Assembly: GCA_024692715.1 (NCBI GenBank)
Contig: JAILMH010000042.1
Coordinates: forward strand, 1 to 47,081
Length of the DNA: 47,081 nucleotides
Reading direction: 5' to 3'
DNA from: Lachnospiraceae bacterium
Lineage (GTDB): Bacteria; Bacillota; Clostridia; Lachnospirales; Lachnospiraceae
Within the stretch, counting starts at the first letter, position 1. Each line of letters opens with the position of its first letter. The position numbers and the translations under genes were made by a program. Of the stretch, positions 8,639 to 17,447 are shown piece after piece. The notes under the pieces are model-generated. The model searched no databases and had not been told where the DNA came from. It was given only the letters and a program-made list of their open reading frames with translations.

Positions 8639-9293
8639 TCTGGACGACACTCTTTATCCGGAGGTCAGTTATTGCCTGAGCGGTTATAGAAAAACCGCAG
8701 AATATATTGCCGGAAAATACGGCGGTGATCCTGAAGGTATTTATGAAGAGCTTGAGAGGCTTTTCAGAGAAGATGCCGGAATGGTCTTTAACCGATATCT
8801 TGAAGCTCATGGCATCAGCTATGAAAAAGCTGATGTTATGGAGATGATAAAGGTCTACCGCGAACACAGACCGGAGATCTTTTACCATAAAGATGCTATG
8901 CCTGCTGTGAAGGCTTTGAAGGAGCTTGGAGTTAAAACAGGTATCCTCTCAGATGGTTTTGCGACAGCACAGAGGCATAAATGTGAGGCGCTTAAGGCAT
9001 ATGAGATCTTTGATATTGTCGTTTTAACAGACGAAATAGGCAAAGACAGAGAGGCCTGGAAGCCTTCTCCCATAGGGTTTGAGAAGATATGCGCTGAGTT
9101 TGGGGCAAAGCCGCAGGAAGTGATCTATGTCGGTGATAACCCTAAAAAAGACTTTTATGTAAGCAGAACAGCCGGAGTGAGAACAGCGAGAATCACCCGC
9201 GCTGACGGAGTTTACAGAAACGAACCGTATTTTGAAGGTGTACGCGAGACATATGAACTCAAAAATTTAGAGGATATTGTCAGGTACTTATAA
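8613..9293 (+). CDS. HAD-family hydrolase of polysaccharide cluster
   Basis: A haloacid dehalogenase superfamily protein of 226 residues from the ATG at 8613, chosen because GGAG lies 7 nt upstream and motif I follows at once; the frame extends to 8571 but that would add an unlikely leader. Motifs: I DLDDT (~8-12), II LSDG (~113-116), III the Lys of WKPSP, IV VGDNPKKDF. A helical cap lies between motifs I and II. It probably dephosphorylates a small phosphorylated compound. The start lies inside the end of the ATP-grasp gene, suggesting a two-enzyme module. Its substrate is not identifiable. Confidence 0.8.
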   Translation: MNTKAVIFDLDDTLYPEVSYCLSGYRKTAEYIAGKYGGDPEGIYEELERLFREDAGMVFNRYLEAHGISYEKADVMEMIKVYREHRPEIFYHKDAMPAVKALKELGVKTGILSDGFATAQRHKCEALKAYEIFDIVVLTDEIGKDREAWKPSPIGFEKICAEFGAKPQEVIYVGDNPKKDFYVSRTAGVRTARITRADGVYRNEPYFEGVRETYELKNLEDIVRYL

Positions 9294-9295
9294 TT

Positions 9296-10468
9296 ATGAA
9301 TGTATTATGCTTATTTCAAAAATTCAGCTTTGATGCGTCGACGATCTATCTTGACCTGATCAACGAGCTCAAGGCGAAAGGACATGAGGTGTTCGTCATT
9401 GCGGGAACGTCCTCTGAAACCATAGACTATAAGAGCATCGACCATCAGGCAGGCGTTAACACTGCCTATGTGAAGCTTCCGGATCAGTTTCATACTGATA
9501 AGATCAGAAAGGGATTGATCCAGCTTACTATCGGCTGGAAGATGCTTTTATGTGCAAAAAAATTCTTCTGGAATGAAAAGATAGATATAATCATCTATCC
9601 GACCCCGCCGATCACTCTTGCCGGTATTTTGCCGGCACTTAAGTCCCACTACGGAGCGGTTACATATCTTATGCTTAAAGATATCTTTCCGCAGAATGCC
9701 GTTGACCTTAAGATGATGAGTGAGGGCGGTCTGCTCCACAAGTATTTCAGAAACATGGAGAGAAAGCTTTATCGCTGCTCTGATAAGATAGGCTGTATGT
9801 CACAGGCAAACATAGCTTATGTAAAGAGTAAAAATCCGGAAATACCGTCAATTAAGCTCGAGCTGTTTCCGAATACGGTAAGGATACTTCCGAGAAGCGA
9901 GTGGCAGACAAAGGATAAGACCTGCGTAAGGTTTGTCTTTGGCGGAAATCTTGGAAAGCCGCAGGCGATTGATTTTCTCATGGAGGGAATACGCAGACTA
10001 AAGGATTTTCAGGGAGCCAGATTTACGATCATAGGCGATGGAACTGAAGTCGATAAGGTTCGTGACTGTATCAAGCACTACAGGCTTACGAACGTGAGGT
10101 TTGAGAAACAGCTTCCGAGGGATGAGTATGAGCAGCAGCTCAGTAATGCCGATGTTGGGCTTGTAATGCTGAGTCCTGACTTTACAATACCGAATTATCC
10201 GTCGAGAATTCTTTCATATATGCAGATGAGCAAGCCTATCCTTGCGGTCACAGACCGGGTCACAGATATCCATGCTCTTGTGACTTACGAAGCGCGCTGC
10301 GGCTGGTGGTGCGCGTCAGATGATGTGGATGGATTCGTAGAGCAGATTAAAAAGATTTATGAAGAAAGAGATAATTTAACTGAGTTTGGAGAAAACGGAC
10401 GTAATTATCTTGAAGAGAATTTTGATGTGGCAAGGTCTGTCGAGATTCTTGAAAATGCAGTTAGATAA
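9296..10468 (+). CDS. GT4-type glycosyltransferase, WbuB-like (putative L-FucNAc transferase)
   Basis: A 390-residue GT-B glycosyltransferase. The N-terminal domain begins MNVLCLFQKFSFDASTIYLD; the C-terminal donor domain has VFGGNLGKPQAIDFLMEGI, FTIIGDGTE and SNADVGLVMLSPDF followed by PNYPSRILSYMQMSKPIL. This pattern resembles WbuB, the L-fucosamine transferase that accompanies fnlABC in enterobacterial O-antigen clusters. Here it directly precedes fnlA, which supports transfer of L-FucNAc (inference from context). It starts 2 nt after the HAD stop codon. The typical EX7E retaining motif is replaced by a PxxS(R) segment. Confidence 0.75.
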   Translation: MNVLCLFQKFSFDASTIYLDLINELKAKGHEVFVIAGTSSETIDYKSIDHQAGVNTAYVKLPDQFHTDKIRKGLIQLTIGWKMLLCAKKFFWNEKIDIIIYPTPPITLAGILPALKSHYGAVTYLMLKDIFPQNAVDLKMMSEGGLLHKYFRNMERKLYRCSDKIGCMSQANIAYVKSKNPEIPSIKLELFPNTVRILPRSEWQTKDKTCVRFVFGGNLGKPQAIDFLMEGIRRLKDFQGARFTIIGDGTEVDKVRDCIKHYRLTNVRFEKQLPRDEYEQQLSNADVGLVMLSPDFTIPNYPSRILSYMQMSKPILAVTDRVTDIHALVTYEARCGWWCASDDVDGFVEQIKKIYEERDNLTEFGENGRNYLEENFDVARSVEILENAVR

Positions 10469-10484
10469 ATGAGGTGAAAATACA

Positions 10485-11531
10485 ATGGCAGTCGATGATG
10501 AGAAGATGTTTGAGGGAAAGGTTTTAATGATCACCGGAGGAACAGGTTCCTTTGGTAATGCGGTATTAAAACGTTTCCTCAACACAGGTATCAAGGAGAT
10601 AAGAATTTTTTCAAGGGATGAGAAGAAGCAGGATGATATGCGTCATCTTTACAACAATCCGAAGATCAAATATTACATCGGAAATGTTCGTTCTCTCCAG
10701 TCCCTTGAAGATGCTATGCACGGAGTAGATTATATTTTCCATGCGGCAGCTCTTAAACAGGTTCCAAGCTGTGAGTTTTTCCCGGTTGAGGCAGTTAAGA
10801 CAAATGTTATCGGTACAGACAACATGCTTACTGCAGCTATTCACGAGGGCGTTAAAAAGGTTATCTGCCTTTCTACAGATAAGGCCGCTTATCCTATCAA
10901 CGCAATGGGAACTTCAAAGGCCATGATGGAGAAGGTCTTCGTGGCAAAGAGCCGTACTATCGAGCCCGAGCATACGCTTATCTGCGGAACACGTTACGGA
11001 AATGTTATGTGTTCAAGAGGTTCAGTTATCCCTCTTTTCATCGACCAGATCAAAGAAGGTAAGCCGATCACTATCACAGAGCCTAAGATGACACGTTTCA
11101 TCATGTCTCTTGAAGAGGCTGTCGAGCTTGTTCTTTTTGCTTTCAACAACGCTCATTCAGGAGATATCATGGTGCAGAAAGCACCTGCATGTACTATCGA
11201 AGTCCTTGCACAGGCAGTCAAAGAGCTTTTTGGCGTTCCGGATTATGAGACAAAGATAATCGGCATCAGACACGGTGAGAAGATGGCTGAAACACTCCTT
11301 ACTTCAGAAGAGTGCGCAAGAGCAGTTGACGAAGGAAATTTCTTCCGCGTACCGGCTGATAACCGTGACCTTAACTATGACAAGTACTTCGTTGAAGGTA
11401 TGACAAAGCGCCCTGAGCTCGATACATTTAACTCAGACAACACAGAGATCCTCGATGTTGAGGCTGTTAAAGAAAAGCTCTTAAAGCTTCCTTACATTCA
11501 GGAGCAGCTTAAGGAGTTTGGACTGGCATGA
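10485..11531 (+). CDS. fnlA: UDP-GlcNAc 4,6-dehydratase/5-epimerase (FnlA/CapE)
   Basis: A 348-residue extended SDR enzyme with glycine motif TGGTGSFG (residues 17-24), FHAAALKQVPSCEFFPVEAV, STDKAAYPINAMGTSK (Met replacing the usual Tyr of the active site) and RHGEKMAETLL. These match FnlA/CapE, which converts UDP-GlcNAc to a 4-keto-6-deoxy-L-talose-series intermediate, the first step to UDP-N-acetyl-L-fucosamine. It is soluble with no membrane segments, distinguishing it from the CapD-like protein at 5086. RBS GAGGTG precedes the ATG. It overlaps fnlB by 4 nt and is part of a complete fnlABC set. Confidence 0.92.
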   Translation: MAVDDEKMFEGKVLMITGGTGSFGNAVLKRFLNTGIKEIRIFSRDEKKQDDMRHLYNNPKIKYYIGNVRSLQSLEDAMHGVDYIFHAAALKQVPSCEFFPVEAVKTNVIGTDNMLTAAIHEGVKKVICLSTDKAAYPINAMGTSKAMMEKVFVAKSRTIEPEHTLICGTRYGNVMCSRGSVIPLFIDQIKEGKPITITEPKMTRFIMSLEEAVELVLFAFNNAHSGDIMVQKAPACTIEVLAQAVKELFGVPDYETKIIGIRHGEKMAETLLTSEECARAVDEGNFFRVPADNRDLNYDKYFVEGMTKRPELDTFNSDNTEILDVEAVKEKLLKLPYIQEQLKEFGLA

Positions 11532-12661
11532 GTAAAAAGATCCTGGTTACCGGCGCAAACGGATTCATCGGAAAAAATCTTGTATGGAATCTGAAAAATG
11601 CCGGATATGAAGATATCTATCTTTACACCCATACTTCTACGGATGAGGAGCTTGAGGCTTATACAAAGGATTGTGACTTTGTATTTCATCTCGCAGGCGT
11701 AAACCGTCCAAAGGAAGTTACAGAGTTTTTTGACGGAAATACACAGCTTACTCAGAAAATCGTGTCATTTCTTGAAAAAAATAAAAATTTTGCCCCTGTT
11801 CTTTTGAGCTCGTCTACGCAGGCAGGGCTTAATAATGATTACGGAGCTTCCAAGCGCGGCGCGGAAGAAGCAGTATTTGTCTATGGCAAGGAAAACGATG
11901 TTCCGGTCTATGTATATCGCCTTCCAAATGTTTTCGGAAAGTGGTGCAGACCTAATTACAACAGCGTTGTAGCGACCTTCTGCAATAATATTGCCGCAGG
12001 ACTTCCGATTCAGGTTAATGACGCAAATACAGAGCTGCACCTTGTCTATATCGACGATGTCGTTGATCAGTTTATACGATGCATGGAAAAGGGCATAAAG
12101 TTCCCTGCAGGAGAGTTTGTGACCTTCCCTCTCACAAGGATCTACGAAAAGAAGCTCGGTGATATAGCAGAGCTCATCAGATCCTTTAAGGAAAGCCGTA
12201 AGAACCTTTCGGTTGCAGACATGAACGATGAATTTACAAGTAAGCTCTACAGCACTTATCTTTCATACATTCCGGAGGATGAATTTTCATATCCACTTGA
12301 AATGCATGTGGATAGCAGAGGTTCATTCACTGAGTTCCTTCGTACTAACGGGCAGGGGCAGGTTTCGGTGAACGTTGCTCATCCAGGTATTACAAAGGGT
12401 CAGCACTGGCACAATTCCAAGAATGAGAAGTACCTTGTTGTCAAGGGAAAAGGACTTATCCAGATGAGAAAGCTCGGAACGGATAAGGTTATCGAATATC
12501 ATGTTACCGGAGAAAAATTCGAGGTGATCGATATTCCTACAGGCTATACACATAACATAATCAATGAAGGTGATGAAGACCTTGTTACGGTTATGTGGGC
12601 CAATGAACCTTTTAATCCTGAAAAGCCTGATACATATATGCTTCCGGTCGTTCCGGAATAA
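11528..12661 (+). CDS. fnlB: Bifunctional reductase/epimerase (FnlB/CapF)
   Basis: A 377-residue two-domain enzyme. The N-terminal SDR has TGANGFIG (8-15) and YGASK (~104-108); the C-terminal cupin has HWHNSKNEKYLVVKG (~293-307) and PTGYTHNIIN, the metal-binding His set of CapF. In the known pathway the cupin epimerises C3 of the keto intermediate and the SDR reduces C4 with NADPH. Its length agrees with Staphylococcus CapF (~369 residues). It overlaps the end of fnlA by ATGA and is followed 20 nt later by fnlC, so all three steps to UDP-L-FucNAc are co-expressed. Confidence 0.92.
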   Translation: MSKKILVTGANGFIGKNLVWNLKNAGYEDIYLYTHTSTDEELEAYTKDCDFVFHLAGVNRPKEVTEFFDGNTQLTQKIVSFLEKNKNFAPVLLSSSTQAGLNNDYGASKRGAEEAVFVYGKENDVPVYVYRLPNVFGKWCRPNYNSVVATFCNNIAAGLPIQVNDANTELHLVYIDDVVDQFIRCMEKGIKFPAGEFVTFPLTRIYEKKLGDIAELIRSFKESRKNLSVADMNDEFTSKLYSTYLSYIPEDEFSYPLEMHVDSRGSFTEFLRTNGQGQVSVNVAHPGITKGQHWHNSKNEKYLVVKGKGLIQMRKLGTDKVIEYHVTGEKFEVIDIPTGYTHNIINEGDEDLVTVMWANEPFNPEKPDTYMLPVVPE

Positions 12662-12681
12662 GAGAGAAGGGAAGTAAAGTT

Positions 12682-13809
12682 TTGAGAAAGCTTAAATTGA
12701 TGACTATCCTCGGTACAAGACCGGAGATCATACGTCTCAGCGCTGTCATTAAGTGCGCTGATAAATATTTTGACCATGTACTGGTTCATACAGGTCAGAA
12801 CTATGATTATACATTGAACCAGATATTCTTTGATGACCTTGGACTCCGTTCTCCGGATTTTTACCTTGAGAGCGTTGGCAAGGATCTCGGAGAGACAATG
12901 GGAAATATCATTGCAAAATCTTATTCTCTCATGCAGGAAGTAAAGCCTGATGCGCTTCTGATCCTTGGTGATACGAATTCAGCTCTTGCGGCTATCAGTG
13001 CAAAGCGTCTTAAGATCCCGATCTTCCATATGGAAGCCGGAAACAGATGCTGGGATTGGAATGTTTCAGAGATGATCAACCGTAAGATCGTAGACCATAT
13101 TTCTGATATCAATATGCCATATACTGAGCATTCAAGAAGATACCTTCTGAGTGAAGGAATTGACGGAAAGACAATGTTTGTCACAGGCTCTCCGATGAAG
13201 GAGGTTCTCATGCAGAACCGCGATAAGATCGAAAAGTCTGATGTCCTTGAGAGACTTGGCCTTGAGCCTAAGAAGTACATTCTTGTTTCTGCTCACAGAG
13301 AAGAGAACATCGACCTTGAGGAGAACTTCATGTCACTGATGACAGCGATCAATTCCATTGCTGAAAAATATCAGATGCCGGTTATCTACTCAACTCACCC
13401 GAGATCAATGAAGTTCATCGAGAAGAGAAACTTCAAGTTCCATCCTCTCGTTCAGAATATGAAGCCTTTTGGCTATATGGACTACAATAAGCTTCAGGAG
13501 AATTCTTTCTGTGTACTTTCAGACAGCGGTACGCTTTCTGAAGAGTCAGCAATGATGCACTTCCCGGGAGTTCTTATCCGTACATCAACAGAGCGTCCGG
13601 AGGTCCTCGACAAAGGAACTATTGTCGTCGGAGGAATCAAGCAGGATGATGTTGAGCAGGCTGTAGAGCTTGCAACAGCGATGTTTGCCAACGAAGAACC
13701 TGTTGTTGAAGCTGAGGATTACGCAGACGAGAACGTGTCAGTTAAGGTCGTTAAGATAATTCAGAGCTATACAAAGATTGTAAATGAGACAGTCTGGTTA
13801 AAACACTGA
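12682..13809 (+). CDS. fnlC: UDP-sugar 2-epimerase, last step to UDP-L-FucNAc (FnlC/CapG)
   Basis: A 375-residue protein of the UDP-GlcNAc 2-epimerase (WecB-like) GT-B fold: ILGTRPEIIRLSAVIK at the N-terminus, HTGQNYDYTLNQIFFDDLG, HMEAGNRCWD, and SDSGTLSEES near the C-terminus. By its place after fnlA and fnlB it should epimerise C2 to give UDP-L-FucNAc. Translation probably starts at TTG (12682), which has GGGAAG 7 nt upstream; no ATG is as well placed. Its stop codon overlaps the next ATG by one base (TGATG). General 2-epimerase activity for UDP-ManNAc is an alternative on sequence alone, but the context favours FnlC. Confidence 0.9.
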   Translation: MRKLKLMTILGTRPEIIRLSAVIKCADKYFDHVLVHTGQNYDYTLNQIFFDDLGLRSPDFYLESVGKDLGETMGNIIAKSYSLMQEVKPDALLILGDTNSALAAISAKRLKIPIFHMEAGNRCWDWNVSEMINRKIVDHISDINMPYTEHSRRYLLSEGIDGKTMFVTGSPMKEVLMQNRDKIEKSDVLERLGLEPKKYILVSAHREENIDLEENFMSLMTAINSIAEKYQMPVIYSTHPRSMKFIEKRNFKFHPLVQNMKPFGYMDYNKLQENSFCVLSDSGTLSEESAMMHFPGVLIRTSTERPEVLDKGTIVVGGIKQDDVEQAVELATAMFANEEPVVEAEDYADENVSVKVVKIIQSYTKIVNETVWLKH

Positions 13810-14903
13810 TGAAAAAAATAGCTGTATTAGACATAGCCGCAAGTAAGACCGGAGCACTTTCAATACTCCGGGACTTTGCGGCTTTTATTCGAGATAACGA
13901 TAAAGAAAATGAATGGATTTTTATCACCGGAGCAGAAGGGCTTTTAGAAGAGTCTGAGAGAATCAGGGTGATAGCGAGGCCTGATGTAAAGGCTTCAAAG
14001 GTGAACCGGCTTAAATTTGACTGGTTTGAAGGGGCAAAGTTCCTTTCGTCACTGGAATGTGATGTGGTGCTTTCCATGCAGAATACCCTGCCGAAGGGGA
14101 ATATCACAGGCCGTGGCGGGAGACCGGCCCGCACTGTTGTCTATGAGCACCAGCCGCTCGGATTCCAAAGGGCTAAAAAATTCTCTCCGTTCAAAAAATA
14201 TGAGAGAGAATATGCGATGTATCAGTATCTCATACAGGGCCAGATCCTGAGCTCTATTAAAAGGGCTGACAGGGCAATAGTTCAGACTGAATGGATGAAG
14301 GAAGCTGTCATACGTGATACCGGGATCAGTAAAGAGAGAGTTTTTAAGGCGATGCCTGATGTCCCAGAGCTTTCTGAATTCAGACATCCGGAGAAGTGGT
14401 GCAGAAATAAATTCTTCTACCCTGCGGGAATGATGCTTTATAAAAATCACCAGGTCATAGTTGATGCGGTAAAGCTTCTTAAAGAGCAGGGCTGCAGAGA
14501 CTTTGAGGTTATATTTACTCTTGAGAGGGCTGATGCGCCCTGGATAGAGGGAGAGGTTCCTTCAGAGATCAAATGGTTGGGACCGCTTAAGAGAGAAAGA
14601 GTCATGGAGCTTTACAGCGAGTCGACTCTTGTTTTTCCGTCGTATATAGAAACCTTCGGGTTCCCGCCGGCAGAGGCCAAAAGCATAGGAACGCTGGTGC
14701 TTGCAGCGGATATGCCTTTTACGAGGGAAGTTCTTGGAGAATATAAAAATGCAAGATTTTTTGATGCTTTTGATGCGGCGGAGCTTGCAAAGTATATGAA
14801 AGCGGTTCTCGAAGGAAAGCTTTCGCCTGTTTCAGCAGTTGAAGACAATACAGAGCATGAAAATGCCTATGCAAAGATTGTGAGAGTATTATGCAGCGAT
14901 TAA
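13809..14903 (+). CDS. GT4-type glycosyltransferase
   Basis: A 364-residue GT-B glycosyltransferase. The acceptor-side N-domain begins MKKIAVLDIAASKTGALSIL; the donor domain has FYPAGMMLYKNHQVIVDAVK, IKWLGPLKRERVMELYSEST and FPSYIETFGFPPAEAKSIGT, where E-x7-E is the usual retaining GT4 nucleotide-sugar motif. No membrane segment or signal peptide is seen, so it acts in the cytoplasm on the lipid-linked intermediate. It is joined to fnlC by a 1-nt overlap and to the polymerase-like gene by a 13-nt overlap. Donor and acceptor cannot be read from sequence. Confidence 0.85.
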   Translation: MKKIAVLDIAASKTGALSILRDFAAFIRDNDKENEWIFITGAEGLLEESERIRVIARPDVKASKVNRLKFDWFEGAKFLSSLECDVVLSMQNTLPKGNITGRGGRPARTVVYEHQPLGFQRAKKFSPFKKYEREYAMYQYLIQGQILSSIKRADRAIVQTEWMKEAVIRDTGISKERVFKAMPDVPELSEFRHPEKWCRNKFFYPAGMMLYKNHQVIVDAVKLLKEQGCRDFEVIFTLERADAPWIEGEVPSEIKWLGPLKRERVMELYSESTLVFPSYIETFGFPPAEAKSIGTLVLAADMPFTREVLGEYKNARFFDAFDAAELAKYMKAVLEGKLSPVSAVEDNTEHENAYAKIVRVLCSD

Positions 14904-16105
14904 AAGAGTTAGATGTTACATATGTTTATTATCCGGCTATAATGCTGGTTTATGCGGCAACACTTATATCATTGGACCTTATTCACCCGGGTATGGTCTC
15001 CGCATGGCTTTTGCTGCTTGTAACTGCGGCACTGGCTTTAGGCGGACGATTTGCCTGCCTTAAGGAGAAGCGGACCATGGATATTATCATGGCGGAATGG
15101 CTTATTTATAATGTTTTATCCGGGATATGGACGGTTTCCTTTGGAATTCCGTTCGGGGTGTATGCCGGAGAACTTTTCACAACAGCCCTTCCGATGATCT
15201 TTTATTTTTCGGGAAGAAGTGCTGCGAGTGAGGACAAGGAAAGATTTTATAAATTCTTTGTCTATGCTGTGACCTTTATAGGCTTGCTCGGACTTTTGCT
15301 CTATATCACAGCACCAGAGTTCTATATTAAATATCTTTTCAGACTTGGATATATTTCAAAGGCTGATGTTTCGACAATGAGAGTGAGAATGTTTTCTGTC
15401 ATAGGTTCCACGCTTACAGGATATCTTTCTGTGGCAGCAATGCTTGGAAGTGCTTATTTTATCATTCAGTCAAACGGTAAGAAGTTTAAGCTTCTTTTCT
15501 TTATAGACTGTTTCCTTGCTTTCATGAGCAATCAGAGAGCTTCGATGGTCGTTGCGCTGATCGTTCTTCTCTACATGAATTATCTGATATTTTTTACCTT
15601 TAAGATGCTTCCGATGAAGCTCTTTAAGATTGAAGCCGGAATTTTCGCAGCGGGCTTTGTGGGACTTCTTGTGGTATTTCACGGAGCTTTCATGAAGGTC
15701 TACTATCGTCTTGTTTCACTGCCGGGAGCCATCGGACAGCGTTCAGACCAGTGGGTAGGCGCGGCTAATAATATGGCAAATAAATGGCTCGGCAATGGCC
15801 TCGGTGCGAACGGACACAGGGCAAACGGTTTCACGGAGCACATGATAGCTGACGGCGGAATAGCAAAGCTTTACTGCGAAATGGGAATAATCGGTACAGC
15901 GCTTTTCGTATTTCTGATGCTCCTTGCCTTGAAGAAGGGCTTTAAGAATCTGCATGAATGTGCGCCTGAGATCGGCCTTATCGTTATAACTCTTCTTACT
16001 GCGATAGGTTCAAATGTTATGTCCTTTGCACTTTCTGTTCCGATCTTTTACTATGCCATCGGTTCAATTGCCGGAGAGGCAGCTAAGGCGGAGGGAAGTA
16101 AATGA
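14891..16105 (+). CDS. O-antigen polymerase/ligase-like membrane protein (Wzy/WaaL type)
   Basis: A 404-residue protein with about ten hydrophobic segments and a large extracytoplasmic loop containing QRSDQWVGAANNMANKWL, GNGLGANGHRANGF and DGGIAKLYCEMGIIGTALF. A GNGLG-type loop before a late membrane segment is typical of Wzy polymerases and WaaL-type ligases. In a Gram-positive-like context it should polymerise repeat units on the outer face of the membrane. It overlaps its neighbours on both sides (13 nt and 4 nt). Polymerase versus ligase cannot be settled from sequence. Confidence 0.75.
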   Translation: MQRLKELDVTYVYYPAIMLVYAATLISLDLIHPGMVSAWLLLLVTAALALGGRFACLKEKRTMDIIMAEWLIYNVLSGIWTVSFGIPFGVYAGELFTTALPMIFYFSGRSAASEDKERFYKFFVYAVTFIGLLGLLLYITAPEFYIKYLFRLGYISKADVSTMRVRMFSVIGSTLTGYLSVAAMLGSAYFIIQSNGKKFKLLFFIDCFLAFMSNQRASMVVALIVLLYMNYLIFFTFKMLPMKLFKIEAGIFAAGFVGLLVVFHGAFMKVYYRLVSLPGAIGQRSDQWVGAANNMANKWLGNGLGANGHRANGFTEHMIADGGIAKLYCEMGIIGTALFVFLMLLALKKGFKNLHECAPEIGLIVITLLTAIGSNVMSFALSVPIFYYAIGSIAGEAAKAEGSK

Positions 16106-17178
16106 AGGTTATAGCGCTTTATCTTCCCCAATATCATTCATTCCCTGAAAATGATGAATGGTGGGGAAAGGGATATACGGAGTGGACTGCGGTGAAACGC
16201 GCAAAGCCTCTTTTTAATGGACATGAGCAGCCGCAGATCCCGCTGGATGGATATTATGACCTTGTAAAGCAGGGAGTGGAGACCTGGACGCGTCAGGCGG
16301 AGCTTGCAAAGAAGTATGGGGTTTATGGCTTTGCAATCTATCAGTACTGGTTTACAGGGCATCAGCTCATGGAAAAGCCGATGGAGATACTTCTGGCTCA
16401 TCCGGAGATCGACCTTAAATACTGCATTGCCTGGGCAAATGAGACCTGGACCAGAACCTGGTACGGACTGCAGGAAAATGTTCTGATGAAGCAGGAGTAC
16501 GGTGAAGAAAAGGAATGGGAGGCACATTTTAACTATTGCCTTAAATTCTTCAAGGACCCGCGATACATCAAGATCGGCAACAGACCGGTGTTTAATATTT
16601 ACAGGACTCATGATATAGTTAAGCTCAAAGAAATGACGGCTTACTTTAATAAGCGTGCGAAGGAAGAGGGCTTCGACGGAGTTTTCTTTGTCGGCGGAAA
16701 CACCGCTCAGCAGAACGAGAGCAGAAGAGAGCTTCTGGATGCATGGTATAATTTCGAGCCGGGGCGCACTCTTAAGCACAATTTCAGCAGAGTTTACAAG
16801 GCAAGATATAATTTTGCAACTGCTTTCAGACATGGCCTTAATATGATTCGAAAGCATAAAATTCTCGAAAGGCGTATACCGATCAAATGGATACTGGAAA
16901 ATATTGCCAGTAGAGATTATGAGGAAAATGAGTTTCCGGGAATTATCGCCGAGTGGGACAATACGCCCAGACGTGATTACAAGGGCCTTGTCTACACAGG
17001 AGCCTCTCCGGATATCTTTGAAAAGACGCTCAGAGCGCTTAAGGCAAAGGTTGAAGGCAGGAAAAATGACTTTGTTTACTTAAATGCCTGGAATGAATGG
17101 GGCGAGGGCGCCATGGTCGAGCCCACTGTGACAAAGAAATATTCTTATCTTGAGGTTATAAAAAGAGTTAATGGATGA
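16102..17178 (+). CDS. WbsX-like / GH99-like glycan-processing protein
   Basis: A 358-residue protein whose start, MKVIALYLPQYHSFPENDEW then WGKGYTEWTAV, and body (YWFTGHQLMEKPMEILL, CIAWANETWTRTWYG, YLNAWNEWGEGAMVEPT near the C-terminus) are characteristic of the WbsX / glycoside-hydrolase-99-like family found in O-antigen and capsule clusters. It has been annotated both as a glycosyltransferase and a GH-like TIM-barrel protein; its true reaction is uncertain. It has no signal peptide, so it is probably cytoplasmic. It is the last gene of the polysaccharide operon, overlapping the polymerase by 4 nt. Confidence 0.85.
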   Translation: MKVIALYLPQYHSFPENDEWWGKGYTEWTAVKRAKPLFNGHEQPQIPLDGYYDLVKQGVETWTRQAELAKKYGVYGFAIYQYWFTGHQLMEKPMEILLAHPEIDLKYCIAWANETWTRTWYGLQENVLMKQEYGEEKEWEAHFNYCLKFFKDPRYIKIGNRPVFNIYRTHDIVKLKEMTAYFNKRAKEEGFDGVFFVGGNTAQQNESRRELLDAWYNFEPGRTLKHNFSRVYKARYNFATAFRHGLNMIRKHKILERRIPIKWILENIASRDYEENEFPGIIAEWDNTPRRDYKGLVYTGASPDIFEKTLRALKAKVEGRKNDFVYLNAWNEWGEGAMVEPTVTKKYSYLEVIKRVNG

Positions 17179-17206
17179 GTTTGAATTCATCCAGAAAGGA
17201 TCTGAT

Positions 17207-17446
17207 ATGAAAAGTACTCTTATCAAAGATACAACAGTAGCAGAGAGGATCGCTCTTATAAAAGAGTGGGAAGAGGCCGATGCCTGCGAGACCTGCGGAA
17301 TCGATCTTATGGATTATTTCAAGGATTATATCGATGGAAAGAAAGAGATAAGCCAGATAAACATGGAATACAATGCAAATTATCAGGCAGAGATGCCTGA
17401 GGACGAAGGCTCTGTACGTCAGGGCTGCGGCATGGGAAGACGCTGA
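17207..17446 (+). CDS. Small Cys-containing protein paired with CobW-like GTPase
   Basis: A 79-residue hypothetical protein. The start at ATG 17207 is chosen for AGAAAGGA at 17193-17200; the frame is open back to 17171. It contains ACETCGIDLMDYF (CxxC, ~29-32 of the protein) and ends QGCGMGRR, giving three cysteines that might bind a metal. The middle is acidic and helical in character. It lies 1 nt before the CobW-like GTPase, so the two are probably co-translated. I do not recognise the family; a role as a metal-binding partner of the GTPase is only inferred from pairing and cysteines. Confidence 0.65.
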   Translation: MKSTLIKDTTVAERIALIKEWEEADACETCGIDLMDYFKDYIDGKKEISQINMEYNANYQAEMPEDEGSVRQGCGMGRR

Positions 17447-17447
17447 T

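Noticed and set aside
16138-16857. A 239-codon minus-strand frame across the WbsX-like gene
   Set aside because: No RBS or motif; composition is that of a shadow frame.
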